Assembly (NCBI RefSeq): GCF_001039355.2
Contig: NW_019775413.1
Coordinates: 788,123 to 852,122 of the forward strand
Length of the DNA stretch: 64,000 nt
Source: Lingula anatina
Lineage: Eukaryota > Brachiopoda > Lingulata > Lingulida > Lingulidae
Direction: 5' to 3'
Shown here in pieces: positions 1 to 13,169 of this stretch; positions within the stretch are counted from its first letter, which is position 1, and each line of letters begins with the position of its first letter. The notes below the pieces were generated by a model. It searched no databases. It was not told where the DNA came from and was given only the letters and a program-made list of their open reading frames with translations. Both the position numbers and the translations under genes were made by a program.

Positions 1-409
1 TTACTGTCTAGGCACATTCAGACGCTCCAGTTTTTCAGGTCAGGTAACGCGTGACGCAACGTTGATATATGGTTTCAATTACATGATGAGAAGAATAAGT
101 CAATAGAAAACATGCGTAACATGTTGCATGAAGCCATTTTATCCCATGAGCCGAAATAGTCTTAGTCAAAACACAACATTATGATAGACAATATTAATTG
201 AAAGAAGAGGACTGGTATGTCCCCGGACAGATTAAAATCCACGTCCTCCCGCTCCTGAGGCGGACACTCTACCCACAAGGTCATCCGGTCGGTCAGATGT
301 AAACAAACAGATGTAAACAAACGCATGAAACCCCTTTAAGTTTAAACTGTCAATGATTTTAAAATCAGGACATTAGACAGCTAAAGTCTTTTTTGTATTT
401 CTAGGAAAC
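1..409. other. Upstream flank of the P450 gene
   Basis: No coding feature is visible. The last bases before the start codon (TGTATTTCTAG then GAAACATGG, about 393-412) look like a splice acceptor, so an untranslated first exon and the promoter may lie farther upstream or outside the window. No TATA box is evident. Confidence 0.4.
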
Positions 410-3400
410 ATGGACATTATAAACGTATATGCCTGGCCTAATGTGCAGACGGCATTGGTCGGCACTGTTGTATCCCTGTTGGTGATGACATATCTTCGAC
501 GAAAAAGATGCAGACTGCCGCCAGGTCCTCCACAGCTACCGATATTGGGGAATTACTTTGGTGAGATCCAATTTTGATTATCTTTATTGTCATTGTGATA
601 CCTTAAATATGCTTATATCCAGACAGTTATAGAGTGTTTCCAGTGATATCTTTGTGGTAATGTATTTAAAACGCTTTCAATATATATTTTGTGTCCGGTT
701 CAAAGCTTAATGGGAGTCGACTTCTATCGTTTTATTGTTTTGCCTGTAATAGTCGCAAATCAGCGTAAATGATAAATGCTTTAGAAGAATGATATTTATG
801 TATTGGCCATTTTATTTCAGCATTTTCGAAAGATTCGCGACTGTTTACGGTTTTTGCAGAAATGGAAAAGAAATATGGAGACATATTCACAGTAAATTTT
901 GGTAAGTCGCATTTTAACCAAGTGCATAACAACCATCATTGCATAAATACACGGTCGAAGAAACACGGCAAGACTTGGCTGTGAACATGCGTGGAAGATA
1001 CAATGATATAGGTACTTGTTGCCACTTATGTGACCCGGTGTGACAGGAATGTTAGTCCGATAGGAATAGCTATCCGTTCCCCATTACTTTGTACAGGTGA
1101 CATTCGTCTCATATACTCATCCCAAATTCTAACACCAACCCTAACCTATAATTGTCATAGTCCTAGGATTCCTAGGACTACTGTGCCTGTTACAGTGCTT
1201 AAAGTGATAATAACTCTTCGTTTTGGCAAAAAAAAAAAAAGAATTTTCCTGGAGTAAACAACAATTTTCCAATAGTTACCAATGGTTAATGAATCCATTT
1301 TTACATTCAAAGTTAGTCCCTAGTTTTTTTCTAAAAAGTTTGTTTTTTTGTTAAAATCTCTTAAGAGATTATAACAGAGTATAGCCATCAATGGAGGTCA
1401 CATGGTCTGAAGACATGCTCATATATCAGAATAATAGCTATAATTGCTGTTTTTGTCGTAAAACAGAATATGTTATATTTCTATGAGTTATTCACAATGT
1501 TTTTATTGTGAAATATAAATCTCATATGAAGAGTTATTATCCCTTTAAGCATAGAACAGCTGGGCTTTCCGCAGCATTTATCTTTAAATGTATGAGGCAA
1601 GAAGGATGTTAATTTACTACATAATTAATACAGTAATTTTTGATGGATTACCCGCAGGTTTTGGACATAACTCCATTGTGGTGAGCTCAGTTGATTTGGT
1701 GAATGAGTTATTGGTGGAAAAGTCAGAGGAATTCGCCGGCAGAGATACATCTCTTTGGTCGCGTATGTATGCTTCATGAAAAAAAAACTTAATGCTTTCT
1801 ATTCCATTTAGCTGGGTCAGATATGTTAATATCTATCCATTCATTTTTGGTCACCTTGAGATATCTGTTTGCTTGTAGGCAAATTGTTTTTTCTATGTCA
1901 AGGGAAACGAGACATACACGTATTTTAACGAATGAAATGGTTATCCAAAGACAGGCAATAAGATCCGTATCCCGTAGAAAGCATTTCAAGATTTTTGTTT
2001 TTTTTTTTTAATTTCTAAAAATTACAAATATTAACTGCTTCCTTAATCTGAAGCATCACGCAAGTAATTGTTTGTTTAAAGATGAATTTCCCCGTTGCAG
2101 TTTCCCTGTTATCCGGTGGATACAAAGATGTTGCATTTGCTGATTATGGTCCTGTATGGACAGTGCAGAAAAAGATGGCAGTGAAAGCCCTCAGGTAAAA
2201 TGACTCAGTGCTCTGTACATAACTCCCCTTTACCGGCTATTAATGATAGTAAAGATTCAATTATTGCAACAAAGCTCGACGTTTCTCCTTAAACTCAATG
2301 CCTCAAATTCCGTTTATTGAAAATCATGTAGACATGTATCACGAAAAGAAGAAACATTGTAACCATAAGAAAAACACAAGGAATGAAATCCGCCCCTCCC
2401 TCCACACACACACACACACACACGCACACCCACACACACACACGCAGATGCACACACACACACACATACACACACACATGCACNNNNNNNNNNNNNNNNN
2501 NNNNNNNNNNNNNNNNNNNNNNNNNNNNNNNNNNNNNNNNNNNNNNNNNNNNNNNNNNNNNNNNNNNNNNNNNNNNNNNNNNNNNNNNNNNNNNNNNNNN
2601 NNNNNNNNNNNNNNNNNNNNNNNNNNNNNNNNNNNNNNNNNNNNNNNNNNNNNNNNNNNNNNNNNNNNNNNNNNNNNNNNNNNNNNNNNNNNNNNNNNNN
2701 NNNNNNNNNNNNNNNNNNNNNNNNNNNNNNNNNNNNNNNNNNNNNNNNNNNNNNNNNNNNNNNNNNNNNNNNNNNNNNNNNNNNNNNNNNNNNNNNNNNN
2801 NNNNNNNNNNNNNNNNNNNNNNNNNNNNNNNNNNNNNNNNNNNNNNNNNNNNNNNNNNNNNNNNNNNNNNNNNNNNNNNNNNNNNNNNNNNNNNNNNNNN
2901 NNNNNNNNNNNNNNNNNNNNNNNNNNNNNNNNNNNNNNNNNNNNNNNNNNNNNNNNNNNNNNNNNNNNNNNNNNNNNNNNNNNNNNNNNNNNNNNNNNNN
3001 NNNNNNNNNNNNNNNNNNNNNNNNNNNNNNNNNNNNNNNNNNNNNNNNNNNNNNNNNNNNNNNNNNNNNNNNNNNNNNNNNNNNNNNNNNNNNNNNNNNN
3101 NNNNNNNNNNNNNNNNNNNNNNNNNNNNNNNNNNNNNNNNNNNNNNNNNNNNNNNNNNNNNNNNNNNNNNNNNNNNNNNNNNNNNNNNNNNNNNNNNNNN
3201 NNNNNNNNNNNNNNNNNNNNNNNNNNNNNNNNNNNNNNNNNNNNNNNNNNNNNNNNNNNNNNNNNNNNNNNNNNNNNNNNNNNNNNNNNNNNNNNNNNNN
3301 NNNNNNNNNNNNNNNNNNNNNNNNNNNNNNNNNNNNNNNNNNNNNNNNNNNNNNNNNNNNNNNNNNNNNNNNNNNNNNNNNNNNNNNNNNNNNNNNNNNN

Positions 3401-3427
3401 NNNNNNNNNNNNNNNNNNNNNNNNNNN

Positions 3428-3471
<44 letters not shown>

Positions 3472-6400
3472 CACACACACATACACACATGCACACAGCC
3501 ACACACACATACACACGCACACACACACACACACACACGCACACACACGCACAGACACACACACACGCGCGCACACACACACGCACACACGCACGCACGC
3601 ACACACACACACACATGCACGCACACACACACACGCACACACACACGCACACACACATGCACGCACACACAAACAGACCATCAACAATCCAAAAGCCATA
3701 CGTTACACAAAAAGCAACTATATTTTTCATTTTAGGTCATACGTCTTCAGCGGCAAATTAGATAGTTTGGCAAAGTTGGCATTCGAAGAGGTTGCTCCTT
3801 TGTTGGCAAAACAGTCTGAACCCGTAGATGTCGATTTCTACATCAATTTACTCATTTACAATATCATCAGTAGGATTGCTTTTGGCAAGAGGTGAGCTAC
3901 TTCAACTATTATCAACGTTTACTCGGCCGCGAGTAACATGTCCGTTTTTTGACTAGTTTTTTAAACAACCTGTATACCTGTAGTATATACGGTATGTACG
4001 TGCCTTTCCATTCATCCTTTTTTAAAATCGCACCTCGCATTCTTTTCCATCTCAAATAACTCTACGGTGACATATGTAGAGCAGAAATTGCATCTAGACC
4101 AGTACGCGAACTAAATGTCTGTAGAATGAAAAGGGTAATAACTGTCAGTACTCCGTATGTTTATTTTGTTTTCACATATAATGGGCATTCATGTACCTCT
4201 AGGATGTTATGCTGCTTAAAAATTACTTCCCAGTGTGTTCCCTTATTGTAAAACCAAGACGATGCTATAATAGGGTGCATCGTTTATCTTACCTTTAGTT
4301 ATGAAATCGACGATCCAGAATTTTTGTGGCTAAGAAAAAAGTATGCGGAAAATATGACCGTTTTATTTGGAAGTCGTCTGCCTGCTGACGTCATCCCATT
4401 TCTTAAGCACGTTCCTATTCCGTCAACCCTCAGAGCAAAAAGAATTGTCAATGAGTTGGAAGATTTTCATAGGCAAAAGTTACAGGAACACGAAGCCACT
4501 ATAAATCCAGGTATAGGTGGATTTCATTTGTTATCATTTATCTAGAAATTATGTTAATATAATCTGTTCAAAAATGTTTATTATAAATTAAAACATGCTT
4601 ATTGGAAATTGGCTTTTTGTAATTAATATATAACAAAAACGAAAAAAACATGCATAATTATCATCACCATTAACACCGCTTGTATTTTAAATCAATTGAA
4701 TATGAAAATTGAGCCAAGCAAACGCGGAACGTCACTATAACGATACCATAACCATTATTTAACACATCAACCTTATGGTGATCTTATGTCCTGTGATTCC
4801 TTGGTATTAAACTCTGGCATTATGTAAGCCCTGCAGGAAAGTCACTTGATTAGTTTAACAAAATAAAAAAAAGAAACATAAAACTAACTTATAGTAAATG
4901 CACTTTAAAACAAACTTCTTTTTTTAATTAACACATGCCCAGAAAATGTTAGAGACCTTACCGACCAACTGTTGTTAGCACGCCAAGAGTATGGCAGAAA
5001 CATCGATGGAGACGTTAAGGATTTTTTAACAGATGATCACATCATACAGATAGTATTAAATACCTTTATTGGTAAGTAACTGGTATCGTTTTTTGAAAAT
5101 ATAAATCATGTTAAATCCACCATTATGTATGACAACCGTATGTTTTGTCAGAATCGGGTTTGCAAAAACGACATTAGGGTAAATTAATTCCAGCGAGACA
5201 TAATCACTGGGGCCTCCACACATTCGTCCCTCACTTATTGTATTAACCGCCGACCCCCCCCCCCCATCCAGTCTTTTTAAATTGCATAATGTGCATAATG
5301 TGTAATGTGCCACTTAAATTATTACCAATTTTATACATGCACGACAGTTAAAAGTGTCATCAAACATGCCATTTATAAGGATTTGTTTCATATACTACCG
5401 TATGGAACGCAAATTCTCTAAACTTAAGTCTAACACACCATTCTCTTTAAAATGTCTTTTCAATTTCAAACAAAATGATAGCAAAAAGCAATCATGAAAG
5501 TGTAAATTAAATTATTCTTATCCTTTTTGTGCATAATTTGAAAGGTATTTGTGGTGGCAATAATAATATGCGCAATCATCTTTTGTCGGCTTCTTAAAAA
5601 CACGTTCTGCGGTTGTATGTAGGTGGGACACTTTCATCAACAGAAACATTCAAATGGCTTTTGCTGTGCGTGGCAGATAAACCAGACGTGCAAGAAAAGA
5701 TGTATCAGGAAATTATGGATGTTTTTGGTAAGATTATACCTTTCGCAAACAATATTATACCTCTATCAAACAAATATAAACACCTTAGCACGGACTTAGA
5801 CTTGAGCTCACACGCGCGCCTCGCGTTGTTCTCTCGCTCTCTCACTTTTACGCAGCCGCGTACAGACACACACATTCACTTTTGTTCACCCAATAACAAG
5901 TTGAGGAAAAGCAGTACGATGATTTTTAGATGTCTTTTAAGTATTTCCGTTAAATAACTGGATACAAGACATGTATTAAGAAACACAACTCTTCTATGAG
6001 CGATTATTTTATAGATCATTTTACTAATTTAACTGGGAATAGCTTACTGTCATGTTATTCTCATGCTGTTTTAATACACTGTTATTTTGGAACATTATTA
6101 TTATTATTATTATTATTATTACATAACAAAATCCACTGTTTATACACATCTCGTAATAATTAAGACACCCATTTTATTTGATGCATTTTGTCGTCCAAAA
6201 TCATAAATTAGACACACTTGCATATTATTATTATACAGATGTGAACGACCTCCATCAAAGCAAGGCTAGGCTGAAATACTGCGAGGCCGTTTATAAAGAG
6301 ACATTGAGACTTCGTCCGGTTGGACCAATCGCCCTTGCACATAAGGCACTGCGTGACACGACACTTGGTAGCTGAGAGCCTAAATTTTCATTGATTAAAA

Positions 6401-7254
6401 GGAAAAAGATACAAACATTTCAAGTTATGTTTATGTTCTTTTAAAGCAGCATAGGTATCTCGAGACGACCTTTTTTATTCTTGTAAAAGAGACTTTCAAA
6501 ATTCTATAATGAATTCAAAATAACATGTCAATTTTTACAAAATTAATGTTTATCTTAACAACTTATTCTAATCAGGTGGGTATGATATTCCAAAGGGCAC
6601 AGCCGTTTATCCAAACATATGGGTGATCCATCTTGACCCAAGAAACTGGGAGTCACCAGAAGAATTCAAACCAGAGAGATTCCTTACAAAAGATGGCGCC
6701 TTAAAGAAAATTGACCATAAAATATGGCTGCCTTTCTCTGCTGGGAAACGGAAGTGTCCTGGCGAAGCTGTTTCTAGGTCGAACTTATTGATCTCGATGG
6801 TAGATTTTTATATGATCTTGTTTTTTTATTTTTAGCAGAGGCAGTTTGCAAATTATAAAAGTGATTCCAAATAGGGCTAAGTAAAAATTATTTTCATAAC
6901 GATTGCTTTTTTTTTTGCTATTTATTTGTTTTGCTTGAATAGTTCACATGAGGAAGGTTTATATTGATTCATTAATTACATGTATGGCATATGTCACAGT
7001 GTGAGACAAGCAATCACGCCCGTACCTTTTAATGGTTTCATTGAAATTCACATGGTAACTTTAATTATTAAAAGTGCCGTTACACGGTGGTATCCCTTTT
7101 CTCTAAAATGATTTCACCTGTTTTACAGGCCATGTTTTTCCGTCAGTTTAAAGTAGCCGTTCCCCCAGGACAGAAACTGGACCTTGAGCCGGACATGTAC
7201 CAACTTGATTGCATATCAAAGCCTCAGAAAATTGTCATCGAGTCTAGAGAATAG
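410..7254 (+). CDS. Microsomal cytochrome P450, CYP2-clan-like, 11 coding exons
   Basis: Heme-thiolate monooxygenase-type enzyme of the ER membrane. Coding exons are 410-560, 821-901, 1658-1762, 2101-2194, 3736-3891, 4299-4510, 4943-5071, 5623-5727, 6239-6367, 6576-6799 and 7129-7254. All have GT-AG borders and compatible phases, and they total 1512 nt, giving 503 residues, a normal family length. Seen: an N-terminal hydrophobic anchor (about residues 10-28), basic stop-transfer RRKR and a PPGPP hinge; C-helix W132xxxK; K-helix ETLR (365-368); KPERF (419-423); heme loop [10 protein letters not shown] (441-450) with Cys448. Oddity: the I-helix reads GGTLSST (310-316), where the family has A/G-G-x-D/E-T. 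The acid is Leu313 and the catalytic Thr is Ser314. Intron 4 contains a CA repeat and a 944-base gap. No catalytic defect can be proved and the substrate cannot be predicted. Assignment to the CYP2 clan is from general motif style. Confidence 0.93.
1203..1544 (+). mobile_element. TTAA-flanked MITE, copy 1 (P450 intron 2)
   Basis: Non-autonomous DNA transposon of 342 bp with TTAA at both borders (1199-1202 and 1545-1548). The terminal inverted repeats read AGTGATAATAACTCTTCG on the left, and the right end is the complement of AGGGATAATAACTC. It shares an internal block (TTCACAATG..., CATTGATGGCTATACTC in reverse) with the copies at 34164 and 46829. The TTAA target fits piggyBac or Kolobok superfamilies. 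It has no coding capacity. Confidence 0.75.
2402..3671. repeat. (CA)n microsatellite with assembly gap 2484-3427
   Basis: Imperfect CA/GCACA repeat on both sides of 944 Ns inside P450 intron 4. The gap is probably an unresolved continuation of the repeat. The long reading frames across it are repeat translation, not genes. Confidence 0.95.
6093..6121. repeat. (TTA)n microsatellite
   Basis: Perfect ATT trinucleotide run in P450 intron 8. Confidence 0.9.
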
Positions 7255-7677
7255 GGCGAGACTTGACTAACTTTTATCGTACGTGTTTAGCAGTCTCCAC
7301 ACGGCAAATTCCTTTTTTTGCCATGGACATTCTGTTCATAACTACGCTTATGACTGCAGATTATCATTGACGGGAAACCTTTTGTGTTTGCCTTTGCTTG
7401 TTATTCAGTTAAACTGATTGTATTCAGCGAGAGACTCCATAGATTTAGCGTGCAGTATCTTGTACGACATATCCATTGTGAACGCACCCTTATATACAAG
7501 CATTGTTGCACTAGACAGTAGTGAATGCTAAAAAATTGCATTTAAGCATGTTACAATTCTTTAATTGTTGACTTATGTTGGTGTGTGCATCATCTGGTTC
7601 CGCAATGTCCGCCTTCGCACAATTATAAGGCAAATGCAACAAGAAAAATTAAAGGGATATACTCACGTTAAATATAA

Positions 7678-7767
7678 ACTGTGCTTAGTATGGGTGTATA
7701 TACCAAAACTGTGCTTAGTATGGGTGTATATACCAAAACAGTGCTTAGTATGGGTGTATATACCAAA
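7678..7767. repeat. Three tandem copies of a 30-bp unit
   Basis: The unit starts ACTGTGCTTAGTATGGGTGT and continues ATATACCAAA. Three head-to-tail copies differ only at one base (ACA for ACT in the third). The in-frame reading (LVWVYIPK repeated) is a consequence of the 30-nt period and is not evidence of a gene. Confidence 0.9.
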
Positions 7768-9240
7768 AGAAAAAACTTACCAGGCTGCAGTGTGCACAAT
7801 TATCACCAACATGACTCTTGTGGCAAGTAACACTTACTGCACGGTTAATGAATAGAATATAAAATATAGACATTCAAAAACAGCATATATTAGCCTTAAT
7901 GTCAGAAGATGAAAGAGATATCCATGTGACCTGTCTGGCATACTTCTACTTGATTCTTTTAAACATTTATATTAATATTGAAAGGTACATGTATATGTAA
8001 ATATAATGAAACGAAGACCACTCTGGGTGCCATTAACCGCTATTTACGAGCTTTTCCAGAATTTTATTTTAAAGATTAGGAAAAAGTAATATTCTTATTC
8101 ATTTATATATTCAACTCCAGGAAACATGTTCGTTACATACTATACCCAGGTTTATCTTAGTAGTTGTGAATGGTTAGTTCATTCACAACACAATGTCATT
8201 ATTGTTTATTTATTTTCAAAACAATTAGCATATAACTTAATGACGATGACGGTGTTAGGAATATATCATTAACTTTTTATTCTATTTTGCATCGCCTTTG
8301 TTACTTCAGTTAGCTTTACCTGTTATTAACAGGTTAATGTATTAATCATATTAATATAATAATTTTAAACATCAACCCGCCTGTATGAGGAGTTTCTATG
8401 CAATCATTGTAACCGTAATTGTGTTTAGCAAGAGATACATAATACATGTATATGCACGGACAGATTGGTAGTTTACAAATATACCGTATAACATATATAC
8501 ATTATATGCATTAACTAGTGGACATTGGCAAACATTTACTGCAAGTAGTTAAATAAAAGTCAAAGAAAAGATATATTAGAGCATTGAAAGTAAAATTTTA
8601 GTTTTTTTTTTTTTTTTTTTGCACGCCATTTAGTTTTGACCAGGCGTTTTATTGAACATTCACGTTATTTTAACCCTCTGGCAGTTTCTTGTTTTAATTT
8701 TAAAAATTGATCTTAATTTTAAGTTTCCTCTTTCTTGCATGATAATAGTCGTTTCTAAACAGCATACCACTGACAACCCAAAATTGCGATGTGTTATCAA
8801 ATAATATTTTCTTGCTGTAGCCTATGAAGTATTATTTACAATTCTGCATGATAAAAACGATTACCGTTCACTGGAATTTCTCTTGCCCGACATCCATTCT
8901 GAGAGAGAGGATGACTAGCTGGTATTTTTGCCCGTCCTCCACTAAAATAATGTAGAGTCAAGTGCTGCTAGCGACGAGATTTTGTCACTGCGAATTGCAT
9001 TGCGGGGTATTTCAATTCTCCAAGTGGCATATTCCATGGTTCGCTCTTGGCCCTCGTTAAAAAACATTTATTTCGTTGTTGGAAAATTATCATGCGTTTT
9101 TATGACAAATGAGTGGCATGGAAGATAGAAATGATATCGTCATTTTAAGGTTATAGTAGAAATCATTATTAATTATGTATTACAAAATTCTCTGCAAAGA
9201 TTAAACGTAAAAAAGAAGCTGGAGTTCTATACTGTTCGGA

Positions 9241-9242
<2 letters not shown>

Positions 9243-9311
<69 letters not shown>
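9243..9311. repeat. (TA)n(TG)n compound microsatellite
   Basis: About 34 nt of alternating TA followed by about 34 nt of alternating TG. Confidence 0.95.
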
Positions 9312-9313
<2 letters not shown>

Positions 9314-9549
9314 GAAATAAAAATAGTAAAGCTGTCTCACCGTTAAATCGTGAAATGCACCACTTTAAAAATAAGCTAACCTAAGCGGTGGAATGCTGTA
9401 AAAGGTGATTTCGGCGACCTATACTTAGATCAGCAAGTTACTACCAGCATTTATGGATGAAAGGGACCGATACATCAAAAGAGACTTAGAATATGCTATG
9501 GATACAGTAGTTAATATAACACTCTGTGCGTTATCTTTATTTAGCATTG

Positions 9550-11442
9550 ATGGAGATGGCTGCCGTATTTGCAAAAGTTGTTACTTCCATCTGGGCCCAG
9601 TTTTATAAAGGACGTTTAGCACTAACCAGTGGGTAAGCCTAACCAGTGGATAAATTCTCCTAACACCCATTAACTAAAAGATGGTTAAATTGTGTTTCAT
9701 ATACAGTCTTCTGACGGAAAACAGCCAATTAGTTAACGGGCCAGTGTTTAACTGGATTAAATAATTATTTAAAGGTCAGTTTACTAACAGACTGTTTAGG
9801 TCTGGTTAGAGTTAAACACTGGTTAGCACTAAAAGTCCTTTATAAAACTGGGCCCTGCTTGGTAATCGTGTTAGTGGAAGACGTGAAAGCAGTATGTTGC
9901 TGGCCGATTCAAGGCTACTGCCTGGACTGCAGCTGGGTAAGGATAATTTTAATTATTTCATTACCCAATTGGCCATCGTTTCATGTTCAGCAAAAACAAT
10001 GGCCTACATGCGCAATTGGTCTTGGATCAGCACGTTTTAGTTAAAACAAACGTTGTGACAGGAATGGATATCCGCTAGGAACTGTCGTCCGTTTTCCATT
10101 ACTTTGGACAGGTGCGATTCGTCCAATTTTCTAACCCCAATACCCCAACTAACCCTTACCTATATTTATTTATTTATTTATAATCATATGGGAGCCCGGA
10201 CTTCCATTCCTAGGACTACCATTCATGTCACACCGAAAACGCACGCATACTGCAGAGTTTGACATAAACAAAATTCTATGAGTGAACTCGTATAAGACAT
10301 AAATATAACGCGTAACTTTAAATCAAATGCAACACAACCATTGCATTTAATCATGTAAGGAACCATCCTTTTGGTTGTAATTGTACTAAATGGTAAAATG
10401 GTATTGGTAATTATTACATTCATGAATGTTAATTTTAAATATGAACAATAAACGCACAACTAACATTTCACACTGCTCTACTCTAGACTTACACAATCGG
10501 TTACTGTGGCAAAGGAGGCTGCAATATATTTGGCTGTGCATGCCAGGGAGGATGTAAAGAAAGTTGTAACCCGACGCCTTCGTACGTATAGCCGTTTTCT
10601 ATAAGACGTGTACTTTTAAATAATGTTCCTGCAATTAATGGGTGTTATCTACATGCATACGCATATGTACCAAACCTCAATGAGGTTACTAAATGCGTCT
10701 GTCCTCCTTACACTTATGTGTTGGTTCAGTGTTTAACAGACGATGCTAATGCTAATTGCAATTGCATATGTGACTGCACATACGTGTTACATGGACTGAA
10801 ACCTCAAACACAAAATTAGTAAGACAACAGTGTTCTGCAGTGAAATTTTACCCACCACGCCCATTGTTATAGATTGCGTCATCACTGTTTGTGTCATAAT
10901 GCTGGTTTGGCAAAATAATATAATCAACAATAGTAATAATGTTGATATCACTTTCTTCATCAGTTGTTAAACTCACATGTTAGACCCACATGTCATAAGT
11001 ACTGAGACATAAACGGTATTTGGACCTCAATCGATATGTATTTACAGTATTTAAAATATTTACAGTATTTTCAACGTGTGCACTTGTAATGACAGAAGAA
11101 GGGACCTTCGAAATCCTGCTACTAAATCTGACACGGAGCGTGTTTTTAAAGAGATTAGCTCAGGCAGGTACAATTTTTATCATTTTACTACGATTGGCGT
11201 TTTGAACAATATGATAATTGAACATGTATTTCTCATACAGGCTTGCTTGTCTTTTCCTACGCTTAGGTGCGTTCATCCATTGTTCGAAGTGCCAGTCGTG
11301 GTATAAGTCAGTTACAACTACTCGTCCTTCACCGTATGCAACATACGAGAGCGTAATTATATCGAGGCGCAGCCGTTTAGTTACTCGTATTGTAACTAGT
11401 ACTAATTTTGAGGTGGCATCTCATATTCAAAACAATAATTAA
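9550..11442 (+). pseudogene. Plus-strand Diedel-like peptide gene interrupted by a MITE (copy A)
   Basis: The only array copy with several exons on the + strand. Exon 1 is split into 9550-9593 and 9858-9936: a signal-peptide start, then VCC...CLDCSW. Exon 2 (10487-10581, 95 nt) holds the core YCGKGGCNIFGCACQGGC. Exon 3 (11066-11167) has CTCNDRRRD but, unlike the minus-strand copies, no stop. A GT donor at 11168 leads in frame to exon 4 (11241-11442), whose tail of about 66 residues contains three further Cys and ends at TAA. The 261-bp MITE inside the signal sequence introduces an in-frame stop, so this allele cannot make the preprotein as it stands. The remaining exons keep frame and splice sites, which suggests a recent hit. 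The exon-4 extension is only a model. Confidence 0.7.
9594..9854. mobile_element. MITE with long inverted repeats and CTG target duplication
   Basis: A 261-bp element in exon 1 of copy A. The termini start GGCCCAGTTTTATAAAGGAC and mirror for about 38 bp. It is flanked by CTG at 9591-9593 and 9855-9857. Intact paralogues carry the uninterrupted site (TCTGCTTGG), which confirms a precise insertion with a 3-bp duplication. A 3-bp target site suggests a PIF/Harbinger-like family, but the superfamily is not certain. Confidence 0.85.
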
Positions 11443-13169
11443 GGTATAGACATGCACGTAAATATCACAAACTCATTGCATCTGGTTGTAACCTTGGAGT
11501 TCTACTTGGCAATGTGAACTATTGGTTAAATTCATGGTTGGCACCTGAAATTATCAGTGGTCATTCATTCCATTTGTATTAAAATAAACTATATAAATTT
11601 AACATCCACATTGTACTGAATACTAATTTCATCATTTTGTGTTTCGTCATTTCACATATCGCTTGAAGTAATCAACTTCAATTCTATTTAGCAGGAATGG
11701 ATTCATAAATGACATTGGATTTACTGATGCCGCATAAGGGACTGGTGAAGACATCAAGTATCAGTTTCTTTCCATCCATTTGGATGAGGACTTATGCTAA
11801 GTGTGTCTACTTGAATAAATAATTATAAATAGCTAAATGTTATCATATACTGTATTAGTGTAAGGTTTCACAATACATAAGTATGACTAAATCTGCATTA
11901 TCATCTACTTCAAACTTCCCTCTAAAGTCATTGTTGGAAAGCGAGTTGGACAATATCGTTGTTAAGCATGCAGGGGAAGGGGCACCGACTGTAGTTACCC
12001 AACACATTGGTACATTAAATTGCAAATGTGACTTAAAGAGCAAGTTTGGCAAGGATTAGCATTCGTGGGTTTGTTATACACACCTATAAGCAGTTCCCAC
12101 CGGTGTGAATTGCTATTGCGAAACATGTCTGTTTTAAATCGAATATGGAAATTTTCGGAACTCCATTACTTGTAGTAAGTTGCCATTTAAAATGTTTATC
12201 CTCTGGTGGTTCCCAGTTTTAATTCTAAATTTTAATTTTAGTCTTTCTCTTTCTTACATGATAACATGCTTTTCCAAACACCATACCACTGACAACCCAC
12301 AATTGCGATACGATTCCAAATAACCTTTTCCTGCAGTAGCTTTCTATTAAGAGGTATTATATACAGGGGGTACAATTCTGCATGATACAAGTTCGTTCTC
12401 GGGACTTTCTCTTGCCCGACATCCAGTTTGAAAGAGGTTGACTATGTCCACCTATGTCCACAACATATTTATCAAAAAGATGAAGTACTATCATTTACAC
12501 CCACTTCTAATTACTCAGACCATTGTTAAACATTATCTTTGGGAATTCTTTCTTAAGAAAGAAACAGGTCAATCTGACAGTGGCACCATGCTGATTGATG
12601 ACTGGTGACGTGACGGGGGTGATTTCGTTATCTGTGCGAGAAAGTATTCAATTGTTTTAACACATTCCCATTAGTAAATACAATGTGAATGAGGGGGGCG
12701 TGGGCGTGTAGTGTCGTTCTAAGTTTAATATGGCCTCAACTCGACACTTGTGTCTCGTGTCTGTTACCTACCGCGTAGAGCTGTCACACATAAATGGATA
12801 TTTAGTTGCCATAATATAATTGGCATAAACTTTTCAAAAGTCCATCTTACATTCCAAAAAACATTGTCTAAAGCTAAAGGTGATAAAGTTTATGATGATA
12901 AAGATAAAAAGCTCTGTCTTTGAATAACACGACTGCTTTTTTATATGGGTTTTGATCTACATAAGCTGTTTGCTTTTGATGTATGATTGCAATAGACAGA
13001 ATGTCGGCTGCATTAAATGTGTCTCCGTTATTTAAAAATGCAGGTAGTTACGTGCTGCTTGATTACAAAACAGTGATTACCGTGACGATATTAAATTGTC
13101 TTGCCAAACATCTCATCCATAATCGATTTAAACGACACGGTTTCTGCATTGGATAAAACGACTACTGTA
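11443..13169. other. Intergenic array spacer
   Basis: No gene recognised. It contains array flank repeats also found elsewhere: the CCCGACATCCAGTTTGA segment (about 12410), the segment ending CACACATAAATGGATATTTAG (about 12715-12810), and the TTTGCTTTTGATGTA...GCAGGTAGTTACGTGCTGC segment (about 12970-13060). Confidence 0.55.

Larger units (their letters stand above)
7255..9549. other. Intergenic spacer between the P450 and the peptide array
   Basis: No gene recognised. It holds a triplicated 30-bp repeat (7678-7767), a poly-T run near 8602-8620, a TA/TG microsatellite (9243-9311) and, from about 8860 to 9115, diverged pieces of the flanking repeats seen throughout the array (for example GGTATTTCAATTCTCCAAGTGGCAT-type sequence that recurs near 39650). 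The array's duplicated material therefore starts about 700 bp before its first gene relic. No clear AATAAA follows the P450 stop closely. Confidence 0.6.

Noticed and set aside
2295-3761. Several long open frames on both strands, up to 487 codons
   Set aside because: They are translations of a CA microsatellite and of Ns.
11855-12052. Minus-strand 65-codon frame
   Set aside because: No signal peptide, domain, splice context or paralogue.
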